64,000 nt of DNA, from assembly GCA_026131555.1 (NCBI GenBank), contig JAMXJH010000003.1, positions 62,001 through 126,000 of the forward strand. The letters run 5' to 3'. Source of the DNA: Aerococcaceae bacterium NML190073. Its GTDB lineage: Bacteria; Bacillota; Bacilli; Lactobacillales; Aerococcaceae. The first letter of the stretch is position 1. Each line of letters opens with the position of its first letter. This document shows, piece by piece, positions 26,593 to 35,997 of the stretch. A model generated the notes under the pieces. That model did not search any database, had not been told where the DNA came from, and was given only the letters and a program-made list of their open reading frames with translations. The position numbers were made by a program, and so were the translations under genes.

Positions 26593-27249
26593 ATGATGGC
26601 AGATCAATTTATTGAAGATTGGCAAGTGTTTCTTGAACCTTATCATCAAGCGGTAGAGGAACTGAAGCTGAAATTGAAGAATATCCGTAAGGAATTCAAG
26701 AATCAACAGCGCCATGCGCCGATTGAATTTGTCACCGGCCGAGTGAAAAGTCGCGAGAGTATCCTCGAGAAAATGGTGGTCCGCAATATTAAACCGGAAG
26801 ACTTGCTGATTGGCGTACAGGACATTGCCGGCATTCGAATTATGTGCCAGTTCGTAGAGGATATTTACGAAGTTGCACATTTGCTTAAAGAGCGGACGGA
26901 TTTCAAAGTTTTGTTAGTGCGTGATTATATCAAACATCACAAAGCTAGTGGCTACCGCTCTTATCACATGGTATTGGAATATCCTGTTCAACGTGTATCA
27001 GGTGAAGTAACGGTTATTGTAGAAGTTCAAATTAGAACTTTGGCAATGAATTTCTGGGCAACGATTGAACATTCTTTGAATTATAAGTACCGTGGCGAGT
27101 ATCCAATTGAAATTCTGGAGCGTTTGGAACGCGCCTCGCAAGCTGCTTTTCGACTGGACGAAGAAATGTCAGAAATCCGTGATGAAATCCGTGAAGCGTT
27201 GCGTTTATTCGACCAACGCGACCCCGCCAAAAAGGAGGCAAGCTCATGA
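26593..27249 (+). CDS. relQ: Small alarmone synthetase RelQ (GTP pyrophosphokinase)
   Basis: Synthesises (p)ppGpp from ATP and GTP/GDP; cytoplasmic, usually a homotetramer. Single synthetase domain without hydrolase, TGS or ACT parts, 218 residues. Motifs: GRVKSRESILEKM for ATP binding, DIAGIRIMC, DYIKHHKASGYRSYH and EVQIRTLAMNFWATIEH with catalytic Glu. Start 26593 chosen for AAGGAGGG eight bases ahead. The last four bases overlap the NAD kinase start, the widespread relQ-nadK-rluD arrangement of Firmicutes. Confidence 0.95.
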   Translation: MMADQFIEDWQVFLEPYHQAVEELKLKLKNIRKEFKNQQRHAPIEFVTGRVKSRESILEKMVVRNIKPEDLLIGVQDIAGIRIMCQFVEDIYEVAHLLKERTDFKVLLVRDYIKHHKASGYRSYHMVLEYPVQRVSGEVTVIVEVQIRTLAMNFWATIEHSLNYKYRGEYPIEILERLERASQAAFRLDEEMSEIRDEIREALRLFDQRDPAKKEASS

Positions 27250-28052
27250 AGAAAGTCTTACTTTATGCTAATTACAAACCGGAGTCACAAGCGATTAAAC
27301 AACAGTTGGTGAAATTACTTGAAGCTACGGACATCCAAGTAGTGGATCGTAGTAGCACCCCCGATTATGTCATCACTATCGGAGGAGACGGTACAATGTT
27401 ATCGGCTTTTCACGAATTCCAGGAATTATTGGACACCGTTCAGTTTATCGGGATTCATACAGGGCATTTGGGTTTCTATGCTGACTGGCAAGGGCACGAA
27501 TTGGAGCCACTCGTGAAGTGTTTGCAGAAAGCAAGCGGTAAGCGCGTTTCGTACCCGCTCCTTGAAGTGACATTGACTATGAGAAACGGCAGTCAACGCA
27601 AAATTCTAGCATTAAATGAATTCTCCATTCGTACCATAGCAGGTACAATTGTGTGTGATGTCTTTATTAAAGAATCGTTTTTTGAGACGTTTAGAGGCGA
27701 CGGTCTGTGCATTGCGACGCCGACAGGGTCAACCGGGCTTAGTAAATCGCTCGGCGGTGCGGTGTTACATCCGCGTTTAGAGGCGATTCAGTTGACGGAG
27801 ATGGCATCTTTGAATAATCGCATTTATCGAACGCTCAGTTCGCCGGCAGTTATTCCGAGTGATGAATACTTTGTGTTGAAACCGAGCGAGCGCAATAAAG
27901 ATGTTGTCATGATGGTGGACCATAAGGCAGCGCGCTTGCCACAAGTTAAATCGATTCGTTTACAAGTAGCGAAACAGAAAATTCATTTTGCAAGTATTCG
28001 ACACACCCATTTCTGGGATCGCGTCGAAAACTCGTTTATCGGACAAAAATAA
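27246..28052 (+). CDS. nadK: NAD kinase
   Basis: Phosphorylates NAD to NADP with ATP (polyphosphate also used by some); 268 residues, cytoplasmic. GGDGTML is the conserved active-site loop, TGHLGFYAD and TPTGSTGLSKSLGG (the NE/D-rich and glycine loops) follow. ATGA overlap with relQ indicates translational coupling. RBS AAAGGAGG lies within the end of relQ. Confidence 0.96.
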   Translation: MKKVLLYANYKPESQAIKQQLVKLLEATDIQVVDRSSTPDYVITIGGDGTMLSAFHEFQELLDTVQFIGIHTGHLGFYADWQGHELEPLVKCLQKASGKRVSYPLLEVTLTMRNGSQRKILALNEFSIRTIAGTIVCDVFIKESFFETFRGDGLCIATPTGSTGLSKSLGGAVLHPRLEAIQLTEMASLNNRIYRTLSSPAVIPSDEYFVLKPSERNKDVVMMVDHKAARLPQVKSIRLQVAKQKIHFASIRHTHFWDRVENSFIGQK

Positions 28053-28080
28053 AACAACAAGCAAGGAAGGAACTCTATCA

Positions 28081-28686
28081 ATGAGCAAAAAATGGTTATC
28101 ATTGGCATTAGCAACAATTGCATTAGCCGGATGTCAATACATTCCGGGTTTGAATCAACAGCAAGATTCTGCTGTAGTGGAAACAGAAAATAAAGCAGAA
28201 GAAGTAGTGGATGAAGTTGTGGAAATTGCGGCAGATACTACCTACTTAAATTTGGATGAAGCTGCTAAGAAAGAAGCGTACGCGGCATTGGACCGTGTTA
28301 AGAAAAGTTCCGACAGTTCTAAGACACCGCTATCCTACAGCCAAGTGAAAGAAATTACATCACAAGATGAGTATACGCAATTTTTGATTGACTCAACGAA
28401 AAAGCCGTTCGTCTTATTTTTGGGATATGATGAGAGTGCGTACAGTAAAGCATTCGCGCCTAAATTGAACCAATTAGCGAAGGAAATGGATGTACCAATC
28501 TATTATTACAATGTGCGTCGTCGTGCGCAAGATAGCAACTTTAAGCAGGCAATGGAATTCTATAAGATTGATTCCGTACCGTATGCCTTCGTCTTGCAAG
28601 ATGCTAAAGTAAAAGGCAAAGTTAATTATGATAGTACGATGGCAGAAATCGAACAATTTTTGACCGAGTTCAAGAATATTCAGTAG
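28081..28686 (+). CDS. Lipoprotein with thioredoxin-like fold lacking the CxxC
   Basis: Predicted lipoprotein of 201 residues: signal with lipobox LAGC (Cys18), then an acidic linker (about 20-60). A domain that reads like a thioredoxin fold follows (KPFVLFLGYDES, then APKLNQLAKEMDVPIYYYNV, and DSVPYAFVLQD with a cis-Pro-like VPY). The active-site CxxC is replaced by YDESAYS, so it cannot act as a disulfide oxidoreductase. Similar lipoproteins with thioredoxin-like folds occur in Lactobacillales without known function. It is inserted between nadK and the pseudouridine synthase, which are usually adjacent. RBS AAGGAAGG. The fold call is by eye. Confidence 0.75.
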   Translation: MSKKWLSLALATIALAGCQYIPGLNQQQDSAVVETENKAEEVVDEVVEIAADTTYLNLDEAAKKEAYAALDRVKKSSDSSKTPLSYSQVKEITSQDEYTQFLIDSTKKPFVLFLGYDESAYSKAFAPKLNQLAKEMDVPIYYYNVRRRAQDSNFKQAMEFYKIDSVPYAFVLQDAKVKGKVNYDSTMAEIEQFLTEFKNIQ

Positions 28687-28703
28687 AAAGTTAGGTTAAC
28701 CGT

Positions 28704-29597
28704 GTGAAATTTAGTTGGCGCTATGAGTCGGATTATCCACAAACAGTGAAACTGTTTTTGAAAGAACAGAATATTCCGCGCAAGTTTGTTTCTTTTCTGA
28801 AGTTTTCGAACGGACGGATGTTGGTCAACCGGCAAGAAGTGACGGTTCGTTATCTTTTGCAAAAAGGTGATGAATTAGTATTGGAGGCTCCCGATGAAGC
28901 GAGTCATGAAACGGTACCGCCATCTTTTGCACCGATTGAGATTGTGTATGAGGATCGGGATGTATTGGTACTGAATAAGCCAGTAGATGTCGTATCGATT
29001 CCTTCACGCAAAGCGCCGGATACAGCGATGGCAAATCGAGTGAAAGGGTATTATATCCAGCAAGGTTACAGCGACCAAGTGATTCATATTGTCACGCGAT
29101 TGGATCGACAAACATCAGGTTTGATGTTGATTGCCAAGCATCGATTGGCGCACGCTTTGCTTGACCAACAAATTCAAGCTAAAGGCATTGAGAAGATATA
29201 TTATGCCATCTCTTCTAGAAACGATTGGCAACCTCATGGTGTGATTGAAGCCCCGATTGCGCGGTGTGGCGAATCGATTATTACACGCCAAGTGCATGAA
29301 TCTGGGCAGTATGCGAGGACGGAGTATTGGTTGGAACAGTCGTTCCATGATAGTAGCTTGTTGCGTCTACAATTGCATACAGGTAGAACGCATCAAATTC
29401 GAGTACATTTGACCCATGAGGGTGGCGTTTTAGTAGGGGATGATTTGTATGGGGGGCGTTTGGAAGCGCCAATTATGCGGCAAGCGCTACATTGTGGCGA
29501 GTTGAAATTTCGCCAACCTTTTACCCAAGAAGTCATCCATTTGCATCAGGCGTTACCGGAGGATATGGCGACATGGGTGGCACAGCGGACAAAGTAG
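28704..29597 (+). CDS. RluD/RluA-family pseudouridine synthase (YjbO-like)
   Basis: Modifies uridine to pseudouridine in 23S rRNA or tRNA. 297 residues: an N-terminal S4-like RNA-binding part (FLKFSNGRMLVNRQEV), then the catalytic domain with HIVTRLDRQTSGLMLIAK containing the nucleophilic Asp and TGRTHQIRVH toward the end. Start is GTG at 28704 with a weak RBS. It ends the relQ-nadK-lipoprotein-rluD run. The exact target uridine cannot be assigned from sequence. Confidence 0.92.
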   Translation: MKFSWRYESDYPQTVKLFLKEQNIPRKFVSFLKFSNGRMLVNRQEVTVRYLLQKGDELVLEAPDEASHETVPPSFAPIEIVYEDRDVLVLNKPVDVVSIPSRKAPDTAMANRVKGYYIQQGYSDQVIHIVTRLDRQTSGLMLIAKHRLAHALLDQQIQAKGIEKIYYAISSRNDWQPHGVIEAPIARCGESIITRQVHESGQYARTEYWLEQSFHDSSLLRLQLHTGRTHQIRVHLTHEGGVLVGDDLYGGRLEAPIMRQALHCGELKFRQPFTQEVIHLHQALPEDMATWVAQRTK

Positions 29598-29617
29598 GAC
29601 GTTGGGAAGGATTCTTA

Positions 29618-29647
29618 TTGTTTGATAAGATAACGCCGCAGTATTAA
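29618..29647 (+). promoter_or_regulatory. Possible mgtE promoter
   Basis: TTGTTT (29618-29623), 18-base spacer, TATTAA (29642-29647), leaving about 100 bases of leader. The leader has small hairpins but does not show the M-box magnesium riboswitch. Confidence 0.4.
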
Positions 29648-29759
29648 ATTCCCCTTTTGTAATGAGGGATTAGAACAGAAGAATGAATAGTAGTGAAGCT
29701 GAGTGTTTCGGATGGCGGACGCTTTGCAATCGTCAAAAGTATATAGGAGGTAGACAATT

Positions 29760-31127
29760 ATGGAAGTATTTGGCCGCACATTTGAAGAAAATGTGGAACA
29801 CATGCACAATTTGTTGCAAAGCAATCGGATGACCCGTTTCAGAACGGAATTTTTAGCGAATCATAGTTATGACCAAGCTAAATTATTCGATGCATTCAGC
29901 AAAGAAGACAGGGAGAAAGTGTACCAATATTTGTCACCTTCTGAATTAGCGAATATTTTTGATGCGTCAGAATTGGAAAGCGATCAAATGGACGAGTATT
30001 TCAGCGAAATGGGTAACTCATACGCAGCCGGGGTTCTAGGTGAGATGTACGCCGATAACGCGGTTGACGTGTTGAATGCCTTGAAAGATCGCGCGCGCGT
30101 AGCGACATTCATGAATTTGATGAAGCCGGAGAGTGCCAGAGAAATCAGTCAGTTAATCAATTATATGCCGGATACTGCCGGTGCGATTATGACGACGGAA
30201 TTTGTAGCCGTCAAGGAAGAGTACACGGTTGGAGAGGCTTATCGCCATTTGAAAAATGAAGCGGTCAAAGCCGAGACGATTTATTATGTATATGTAATGG
30301 ACGATCACAATCGTTTGTCGGGCGTTATTTCATTGCGTGATTTGATTGTGCATGAAGATGATCGCCTGATCGAAGACGTGATGAATAAACGGATTATTTC
30401 CGTTCAAGTAAATGATGACCAACAAGAAGTTGCCCGTATGGTGCAAGACTATGACTTGTTGGCGTTACCGGTTGTCGGCTTCGACAAAGAACTATTAGGA
30501 ATTATTACCGTCGATGATATTTTGGACGTTATCCAAGAAGAAGCAGTCAGTGATTACTCCGGTTTGGCGGCGGTTGACGTTGATTCAGAACCGGATCATC
30601 CTTTCGGCGCAGCCAAAAACCGTTTGCCGTGGCTCATTACGTTACTGTTCTTGGGAATGGGAACGGCTACCTTAATCAGTCAGTATGAAGAGCTAATTGA
30701 GTCAGTCAGTGTGTTGTCTGCTTTTGTGACGTTGATTACAGGAACGGCAGGGAATGCGGGAACGCAATCACTTGCCGTGGCAATTCGCAAATTATCCAGT
30801 AAGAGCGAAGAAGATGAGTTCTTTAAGTCGTTCGGCTTTGAGTTGCTGACCGGACTTATTACCGGACTAATCGTCGGGATTACAATTGCTATCGTGGCAG
30901 GCTTATGGAAACAAAATCTTTTATTGGGAGCGATTATCGGTGTGGCAATGGCAGCGGCAATTTTTGTGGCGAACTTAGCCGGCTCGTTAATCCCTAAAGT
31001 GATGATTAAGATAGGATTTGATCCAGCTGTTGCCAGCGGTCCATTTATTTCCACCTTGAGTGACTTGACGTCTGTTCTTATCTACTTCTCGATCGCGTCA
31101 TTATTCATCGAGCAATTGATGCGATAA
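29760..31127 (+). CDS. mgtE: Magnesium transporter MgtE
   Basis: Homodimeric Mg2+ channel of 455 residues. Cytoplasmic N-terminal superhelical domain (about 1-130), two CBS domains (about 135-260; ISLRDLIVHED, ITVDDILDVIQEE) that sense Mg2+, a plug helix, and five transmembrane helices from about residue 290 (LITGTAGNAGTQSLAVAIR is the conserved pore segment). RBS ATAGGAGG. Threonine aldolase follows after 19 bases. MgtE gating by its CBS domains is established for the family. Confidence 0.96.
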   Translation: MEVFGRTFEENVEHMHNLLQSNRMTRFRTEFLANHSYDQAKLFDAFSKEDREKVYQYLSPSELANIFDASELESDQMDEYFSEMGNSYAAGVLGEMYADNAVDVLNALKDRARVATFMNLMKPESAREISQLINYMPDTAGAIMTTEFVAVKEEYTVGEAYRHLKNEAVKAETIYYVYVMDDHNRLSGVISLRDLIVHEDDRLIEDVMNKRIISVQVNDDQQEVARMVQDYDLLALPVVGFDKELLGIITVDDILDVIQEEAVSDYSGLAAVDVDSEPDHPFGAAKNRLPWLITLLFLGMGTATLISQYEELIESVSVLSAFVTLITGTAGNAGTQSLAVAIRKLSSKSEEDEFFKSFGFELLTGLITGLIVGITIAIVAGLWKQNLLLGAIIGVAMAAAIFVANLAGSLIPKVMIKIGFDPAVASGPFISTLSDLTSVLIYFSIASLFIEQLMR

Positions 31128-31146
31128 AGCATAAGGAGGCAATGAG

Positions 31147-32172
31147 TTGTTACATTTCGAGTCAGATTATGTTGAAGGGGCGCATCCAAATGTGTTGCGA
31201 GCCTTATTGGAAACCAATCACATACCAGCGTCCGGCTATGGGACAGATGCCTTCACTGCCAGTGCCAAGGCAAAAATCGCTACAGCCTGCCAATTGGAAA
31301 ACGCGCAAGTAAGCCTGCTGGTAGGTGGTACACAGACGAATGCGATTGTCATCGATGCCGTACTGCGCGCCTATGAAGGTGTGATTGCAGCCGACACGGG
31401 GCATATCAATCAATATGAAGCAGGTGCAATTGAGTACACCGGACATAAGGTACTGACTTTGCCTCATGAAGCAGGGAAATTAAATGCCGATTCACTTCGT
31501 GAATATTTGGTTGCTTTTTTTGCGAATCCGAATTGTACGCATATGGTCTTGCCGGGTATGGTTTACATTTCGCAACCGACGGAATATGGGACGCTCTACA
31601 GCAAAGAAGAATTGCAAGCTTTATCGCAAGTTTGCCGTGACTATCAGTTGCCGCTCTTTATTGACGGGGCACGTTTAGGGTATGCACTCGCAGCTGAAAG
31701 CAACGATGTGACATTAGCGGATATTGCGCATTATGCAGACGTATTCTACATCGGCGGCACCAAAATCGGCGCCCTCTGTGGAGAAGCGGTTGTTTTTACG
31801 AAGCAAAATGAACCGACCAATTGGACGCGTTTCGTTAAGAAACATGGTGCCCTTCTGGCAAAAGGGCGACTATTAGGTGTGCAATTCGATGCCTTGTTCA
31901 CGGAGCGATTATATTTGACGTTGAGCCGGCATGCAGTTGATATGGCGATGCAAATCAAGCGCTCATTAGTAGCCAAAGGTTACGAACTCTACGTGGATTC
32001 ACCGACCAATCAACAGTTTGCAGTGATGACACCAGAGCAGTTGGCACAGATTAGTCCATTTGTGAAAGTCGGCTATGGTGGCGTACTCGCTGACAAAAGA
32101 GTAATCGTTCGCTTTGTGACAAGTTGGTCTACAACACAAGCGCAAGTGGATGCTTTAGTGGCTGTTTTATGA
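31147..32172 (+). CDS. Low-specificity threonine aldolase (beta-eliminating lyase family)
   Basis: PLP enzyme of 341 residues that splits threonine or allo-threonine to glycine and acetaldehyde. Features: SGYGTDAFTASAK near the N-terminus, VGGTQTNAIVID, the FIDGARLGYAL segment with the PLP-ring Asp, and YIGGTKIGALCGE with the PLP-binding Lys. Start TTG 31147 with AAGGAGG eight bases upstream; no in-frame ATG fits. Co-directional with mgtE at 19 bases, so probably co-transcribed; no functional link is evident. Confidence 0.93.
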   Translation: MLHFESDYVEGAHPNVLRALLETNHIPASGYGTDAFTASAKAKIATACQLENAQVSLLVGGTQTNAIVIDAVLRAYEGVIAADTGHINQYEAGAIEYTGHKVLTLPHEAGKLNADSLREYLVAFFANPNCTHMVLPGMVYISQPTEYGTLYSKEELQALSQVCRDYQLPLFIDGARLGYALAAESNDVTLADIAHYADVFYIGGTKIGALCGEAVVFTKQNEPTNWTRFVKKHGALLAKGRLLGVQFDALFTERLYLTLSRHAVDMAMQIKRSLVAKGYELYVDSPTNQQFAVMTPEQLAQISPFVKVGYGGVLADKRVIVRFVTSWSTTQAQVDALVAVL

Positions 32173-32340
32173 CATTGCTGCGACGAATAAGAATGAGATT
32201 GTGGTGTGTTCCTTGTAAAGGAAGGCACCGCTTGTTGTTACAACGCGAGTTAGTCGATGGAAATTTTTGGCGTAATGCGATGATGAGTATGGTATGATAA
32301 TACTGTTTAAGAATGCCGGAGAGCAAATGGAGGGTTAAGG

Positions 32341-33696
32341 TTGAAGATAGTAATAGTAGGCTGCGGAAAGGTCGGCGAATCTCTTTGCGAGGAGTTGGCG
32401 TCCGAGCAGAACGACGTACTCGTGATTGAGAAAAATGCTCAAACACTCGAACGAGTTATCAATAAATATGATATTTCAGGAATCGTCGGGAATGGCGCGA
32501 GTGTCGATATTCAGCGTGAGTTGGGTGTCGATTCGGCGGATATGTTTATTGCCGTAACAGAAATGGATGAAATCAATATTATTTCCGCGGTATTGGCACG
32601 TCAATTAGGTGCTAAATATACCGTTGCCCGGGTGCGCAACCCGGAATATTCGGCGCAATTGAGTTTTGTACGTGAAAGTTTGGGTATTTCATTGTTGCTC
32701 AACCCGGAACTGTCAGCTGCTCAAGATATCGCACGCGTCTTGCGTTTCCAATCAGCGTTGAGTGTGGAATCTTTTGCTGGGAATCGTGTGAATTTAGTGG
32801 AAGTAGATGTGGAGCCGGGTTCGATGTTGGCGAACATGAATTTGCGAGAATTTCGTGTGAAGTTCGGTTCGGTATTAGTCTGTGTGATTCACCGCAATGA
32901 CGAGATTATTATTCCAAGCGGTGAGAACTTTATTCGCGAAGGAGATCGTATTCACGTAACCGGCTCCGCGGAAGATATGGCACAATTTTTGAAAAAAGTC
33001 GGCAGACAAGAGAAGAAGATTCGCTCGGTAATGGTAGTCGGTGGCGGGAAAATTGCTTACTACTTGATGAAAGCATTGGAGAAGAGTCGTATTGATATGC
33101 GGGTAATAGAAGTGCGTGAGGAGAGGGCGGCTCTCTTGAGTCAGGAATTTCCGACGGTGGAGATTATCCATGCGGATGGTACGGATCAAGATATTCTGGA
33201 TGAACAGCAATTGGAGGATTATGATGCATTCGTGTCGTTGACCGGCGTTGATGAAGAGAACTTAGTAATGTCGGTTTATGCACGTCATAAAGGCGTTCGC
33301 AAAGTCATTACCAAAATGAGCCGTCTTGAAATACTAAAAGTGCTCGGCGATGTGCAAATTCGTTCGATTATTACGCCGAAACAATTGGTGGCGAATCAAA
33401 TCATTCAATTCGTGCGTGCCCGCGCCAATGCGCAAGGCTCAAATGTTGAAGCTTTGTATCGTTTGGTCAATAATGAAGTTGAGGCGTTGCAATTTCGCGT
33501 AAAGCGCGGAAGTCGTGTGTGTGATATTCCTTTTGCGCAATTGCAGACGAAGCCTAATTTATTGATTGCCTATATTATTCGAGGCGAGCAACTGATTTTC
33601 CCGGGGGGGAATGATACGCTACAAGCACATGACCGCGTGATTATTGTGACGAAGAACAAGACGTTTACGGATTTAGATGATATTCTGGAAGATTAG
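32341..33696 (+). CDS. trkA: Trk potassium uptake protein TrkA
   Basis: Peripheral membrane regulator of the Trk/Ktr potassium channel, 451 residues with two RCK repeats. Each repeat has an N-terminal Rossmann NAD-binding part (IVGCGKVGESL; VVGGGKIAYYL) and a C-terminal RCK_C ligand domain (PGSMLANMNL; FRVKRGSRVCDIP). RCK_C domains in this group often bind cyclic-di-AMP. Start is TTG with ATGGAGGG upstream. trkH follows after 13 bases. An extended -10 (TGGTATGAT near 32291-32298) may be its promoter. Confidence 0.95.
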   Translation: MKIVIVGCGKVGESLCEELASEQNDVLVIEKNAQTLERVINKYDISGIVGNGASVDIQRELGVDSADMFIAVTEMDEINIISAVLARQLGAKYTVARVRNPEYSAQLSFVRESLGISLLLNPELSAAQDIARVLRFQSALSVESFAGNRVNLVEVDVEPGSMLANMNLREFRVKFGSVLVCVIHRNDEIIIPSGENFIREGDRIHVTGSAEDMAQFLKKVGRQEKKIRSVMVVGGGKIAYYLMKALEKSRIDMRVIEVREERAALLSQEFPTVEIIHADGTDQDILDEQQLEDYDAFVSLTGVDEENLVMSVYARHKGVRKVITKMSRLEILKVLGDVQIRSIITPKQLVANQIIQFVRARANAQGSNVEALYRLVNNEVEALQFRVKRGSRVCDIPFAQLQTKPNLLIAYIIRGEQLIFPGGNDTLQAHDRVIIVTKNKTFTDLDDILED

Positions 33697-33709
33697 CAGG
33701 GGTGGATAG

Positions 33710-35173
33710 GTGAAACGTTCAGTTACTTTATATTTAATTGGCAAAATTCTGTTAGTGGAAGCCTCTTTACTGTTGCTACCGGTAATCGTTGGGCTCTTCT
33801 ATCGGGAATCATGGCAACAGATTAGCAGTTATATGGGCGTTGCCTGCTTGGTAGCACTCGTTGGTTTAGCGCTGAGTTGGCGTAAACCAAGTAACTTTAA
33901 GGTGCGTGCTCGTGATGGTTTGGTGACGGTGTCGCTAGGCTGGATTTTACTGTCTGTTTTTGGGGCATTGCCTTTAGTGTTGACAGGAGAAATCCCCCAT
34001 TTCGTCGATGCTGTCTTCGAGATTGCGAGTGGATTTACGACAACAGGTTCCAGTATTCTGTCGGATTTGTCATTGCTGCAACATTCGTCATTATTTTGGC
34101 GGAGTTTTACTCATTTAGTGGGCGGTATGGGAGTCTTAGTGTTTACGTTGGCGATTTTGCCTAATTCGTCCGATTATGTGGAATTAATGCGGGCAGAAGT
34201 GCCGGGACCAATCTTTGGGAAATTAGTGTCTAAAGTGGGACGAACGGCACGGATTTTGTACGGGATTTATATTGCGATGACATTCATCTTGATTGTAGCA
34301 CTTGTCTTGGCAAAAGTTCCGGTGTTCGATGCGATGTTATTAGCGTTCGGAACAGCAGGAACAGGTGGCTTCGGTGTGGATAATGCCGGTTTTGCCATTT
34401 ACCAGAATCAAGCCGCAGTCGAGTGGCTGATTGGTATCGGCATGTTGCTATTTGGAGTGAATTTCAATGTGTATTATTTTATTTTGTTGGGTTATGCGAA
34501 AGATATTTTGAAAAGCGATGAGGAGTTGCGTTATTATTTCCTAATTGTTATCGGGGCAACGGTCTTGATTTGTTTGCGTTTGGCTCAATCTTATGACGCT
34601 GTGGAACCATTGTTGCGCCAAGTCTTCTTTACCGTCGCTTCATTGATTACGACAACCGGTTTCGCAACGGTCGATTATGCGCAATGGCCATTGGTTACCC
34701 ATATTATTTTGTTGGCATTGATGTTCATCGGCGGCTGTGCCGGTTCGACAGCCGGAGGCTTAAAAGTATCGAGAATTGTGATGTATTTGAAGTGTGCATT
34801 CGTTGAATTAAAGCGTGTCGGGCAACCGAAACGGAAATTAGTACCGATGTTGTCAGGTAAAGCGATTTCCAAATCAATTGAGGCACAAATTGCCAGTTAT
34901 CTATTAGTCTATATTGTCGGCTTTCTAATGATTCTCTTATCCGTATCATTCGAGGTGCCGGATTTCACCACCGCCTTCTCGTCGGTAGCCGCAACATTCA
35001 ATAATATCGGTCCCGGTCTAGGTCAAGTTGGACCGACTGCAAATTTTAGTTTCTACTCCGATTGGAACAAGTTAGTGCTGGCACTCGGAATGATTGCCGG
35101 ACGCTTGGAAATTTTCCCTATTATCCTATTATTCTCGCCGAAGACAATTCGCCGTTTAATATTGGATAAGTAA
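33710..35173 (+). CDS. trkH: Trk potassium uptake protein TrkH
   Basis: Membrane subunit of the potassium uptake system, 487 residues with about ten hydrophobic segments in the four M1-P-M2 repeats of the SKT superfamily. Selectivity-loop-like segments: SGFTTTGSSIL, FGTAGTGGFGV, ITTTGFATVDY and FNNIGPGLGQVG. Start GTG 33710 with AGGGGTGG upstream. Works with TrkA encoded just before. Confidence 0.96.
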   Translation: MKRSVTLYLIGKILLVEASLLLLPVIVGLFYRESWQQISSYMGVACLVALVGLALSWRKPSNFKVRARDGLVTVSLGWILLSVFGALPLVLTGEIPHFVDAVFEIASGFTTTGSSILSDLSLLQHSSLFWRSFTHLVGGMGVLVFTLAILPNSSDYVELMRAEVPGPIFGKLVSKVGRTARILYGIYIAMTFILIVALVLAKVPVFDAMLLAFGTAGTGGFGVDNAGFAIYQNQAAVEWLIGIGMLLFGVNFNVYYFILLGYAKDILKSDEELRYYFLIVIGATVLICLRLAQSYDAVEPLLRQVFFTVASLITTTGFATVDYAQWPLVTHIILLALMFIGGCAGSTAGGLKVSRIVMYLKCAFVELKRVGQPKRKLVPMLSGKAISKSIEAQIASYLLVYIVGFLMILLSVSFEVPDFTTAFSSVAATFNNIGPGLGQVGPTANFSFYSDWNKLVLALGMIAGRLEIFPIILLFSPKTIRRLILDK

Positions 35174-35202
35174 TTTTTGTGAACAAAAAAGGAGGCAACG
35201 CC

Positions 35203-35997
35203 ATGAAGCGTGTCGTATTAACAATAGGAGGCTCCGATTCATGGGCGGGCGGCGGAGTCGCAACAGATTTGAAGACAATGGAAGCCTTCGGCGTATTCGG
35301 AGTGATGGCTTTAACTTGCGTGGCAGTAGCAGATGATGTTCAAGGCTTCGTGATTCGACCATTAGACGCCGAATTATTCAAGCAACAACTCGCAACCCTT
35401 GAAGCGAGTTATGATTTCCATGCCATCAAAATCGGACTCATCAGCACCATCGAACTGGTCGACATTGTCAGTGAATTTCTATCACGGCAGACGTGTCCAA
35501 TCGTTGTCGACCCGGTATTGGCATTTAAGGAGACTGATGAACGTTATGATGCGGCATACGTGCAGGCGATTGCTCAATTATGTCGACAAGCAACAGTTAT
35601 TACACCGAATTTGGTCGAAACGATGATGCTGAGCGGAGTAGATGCCATCCATTCCTTGGCAATGGCCGAAGAAGTGGGGCAACAGCTTCATGTTCAATTG
35701 GGCGTACCGATCATTGTGAAAGGTGGCGGGCGTCTGGCGACCGAGGGAGCCGTTGATATTCTTTGCTATGAGTCGGGGTGCCAATTGTTTGTAGCAAGTA
35801 AATTAGCGCAACCGACAGTGAACGGCGCCGGTTGTAGCTTTGCGTCGGCAATCGCCGCTAACTTAGCTCAAGGCGTTGACTTGATTACTGCAATTAATCG
35901 CGCAAAAGATTTCGTTCATTGTTCGATTGAGAACGGCTATATACTTAAAGACGGCAGTGGAAATGTATGGTATGGGGGATGTAAATATGAAAGATAA
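35203..35997 (+). CDS. Pyridoxal/hydroxymethylpyrimidine kinase (ThiD/PdxK family)
   Basis: Ribokinase-fold vitamin kinase of 264 residues. N-terminal TIGGSDSWAGGGVATDLKT binds the pyrimidine/pyridine ring; VVDPVLAFKE, TPNLVE and VKGGGR are conserved; the catalytic anion hole is NGAGCSFASA. Start 35203 has AAAAAAGGAGG; the upstream ATG lies before this site. It overlaps the ECF S-component gene by 11 bases, so it probably traps the vitamin that carrier brings in. Sequence alone does not separate pyridoxine from HMP as substrate; B6 salvage is my preference because no thi genes or TPP riboswitch are nearby. Confidence 0.85.
   Translation: MKRVVLTIGGSDSWAGGGVATDLKTMEAFGVFGVMALTCVAVADDVQGFVIRPLDAELFKQQLATLEASYDFHAIKIGLISTIELVDIVSEFLSRQTCPIVVDPVLAFKETDERYDAAYVQAIAQLCRQATVITPNLVETMMLSGVDAIHSLAMAEEVGQQLHVQLGVPIIVKGGGRLATEGAVDILCYESGCQLFVASKLAQPTVNGAGCSFASAIAANLAQGVDLITAINRAKDFVHCSIENGYILKDGSGNVWYGGCKYER

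Noticed and set aside
29598-29759. M-box magnesium riboswitch before mgtE
   Set aside because: The leader is about 100 bases and lacks the conserved M-box segments; only minor hairpins are visible.
35174-35202. TPP riboswitch ahead of the vitamin kinase
   Set aside because: The gap to trkH is under 30 bases and has no CUGAGA-type core, which also weakens the thiamine interpretation of the kinase.
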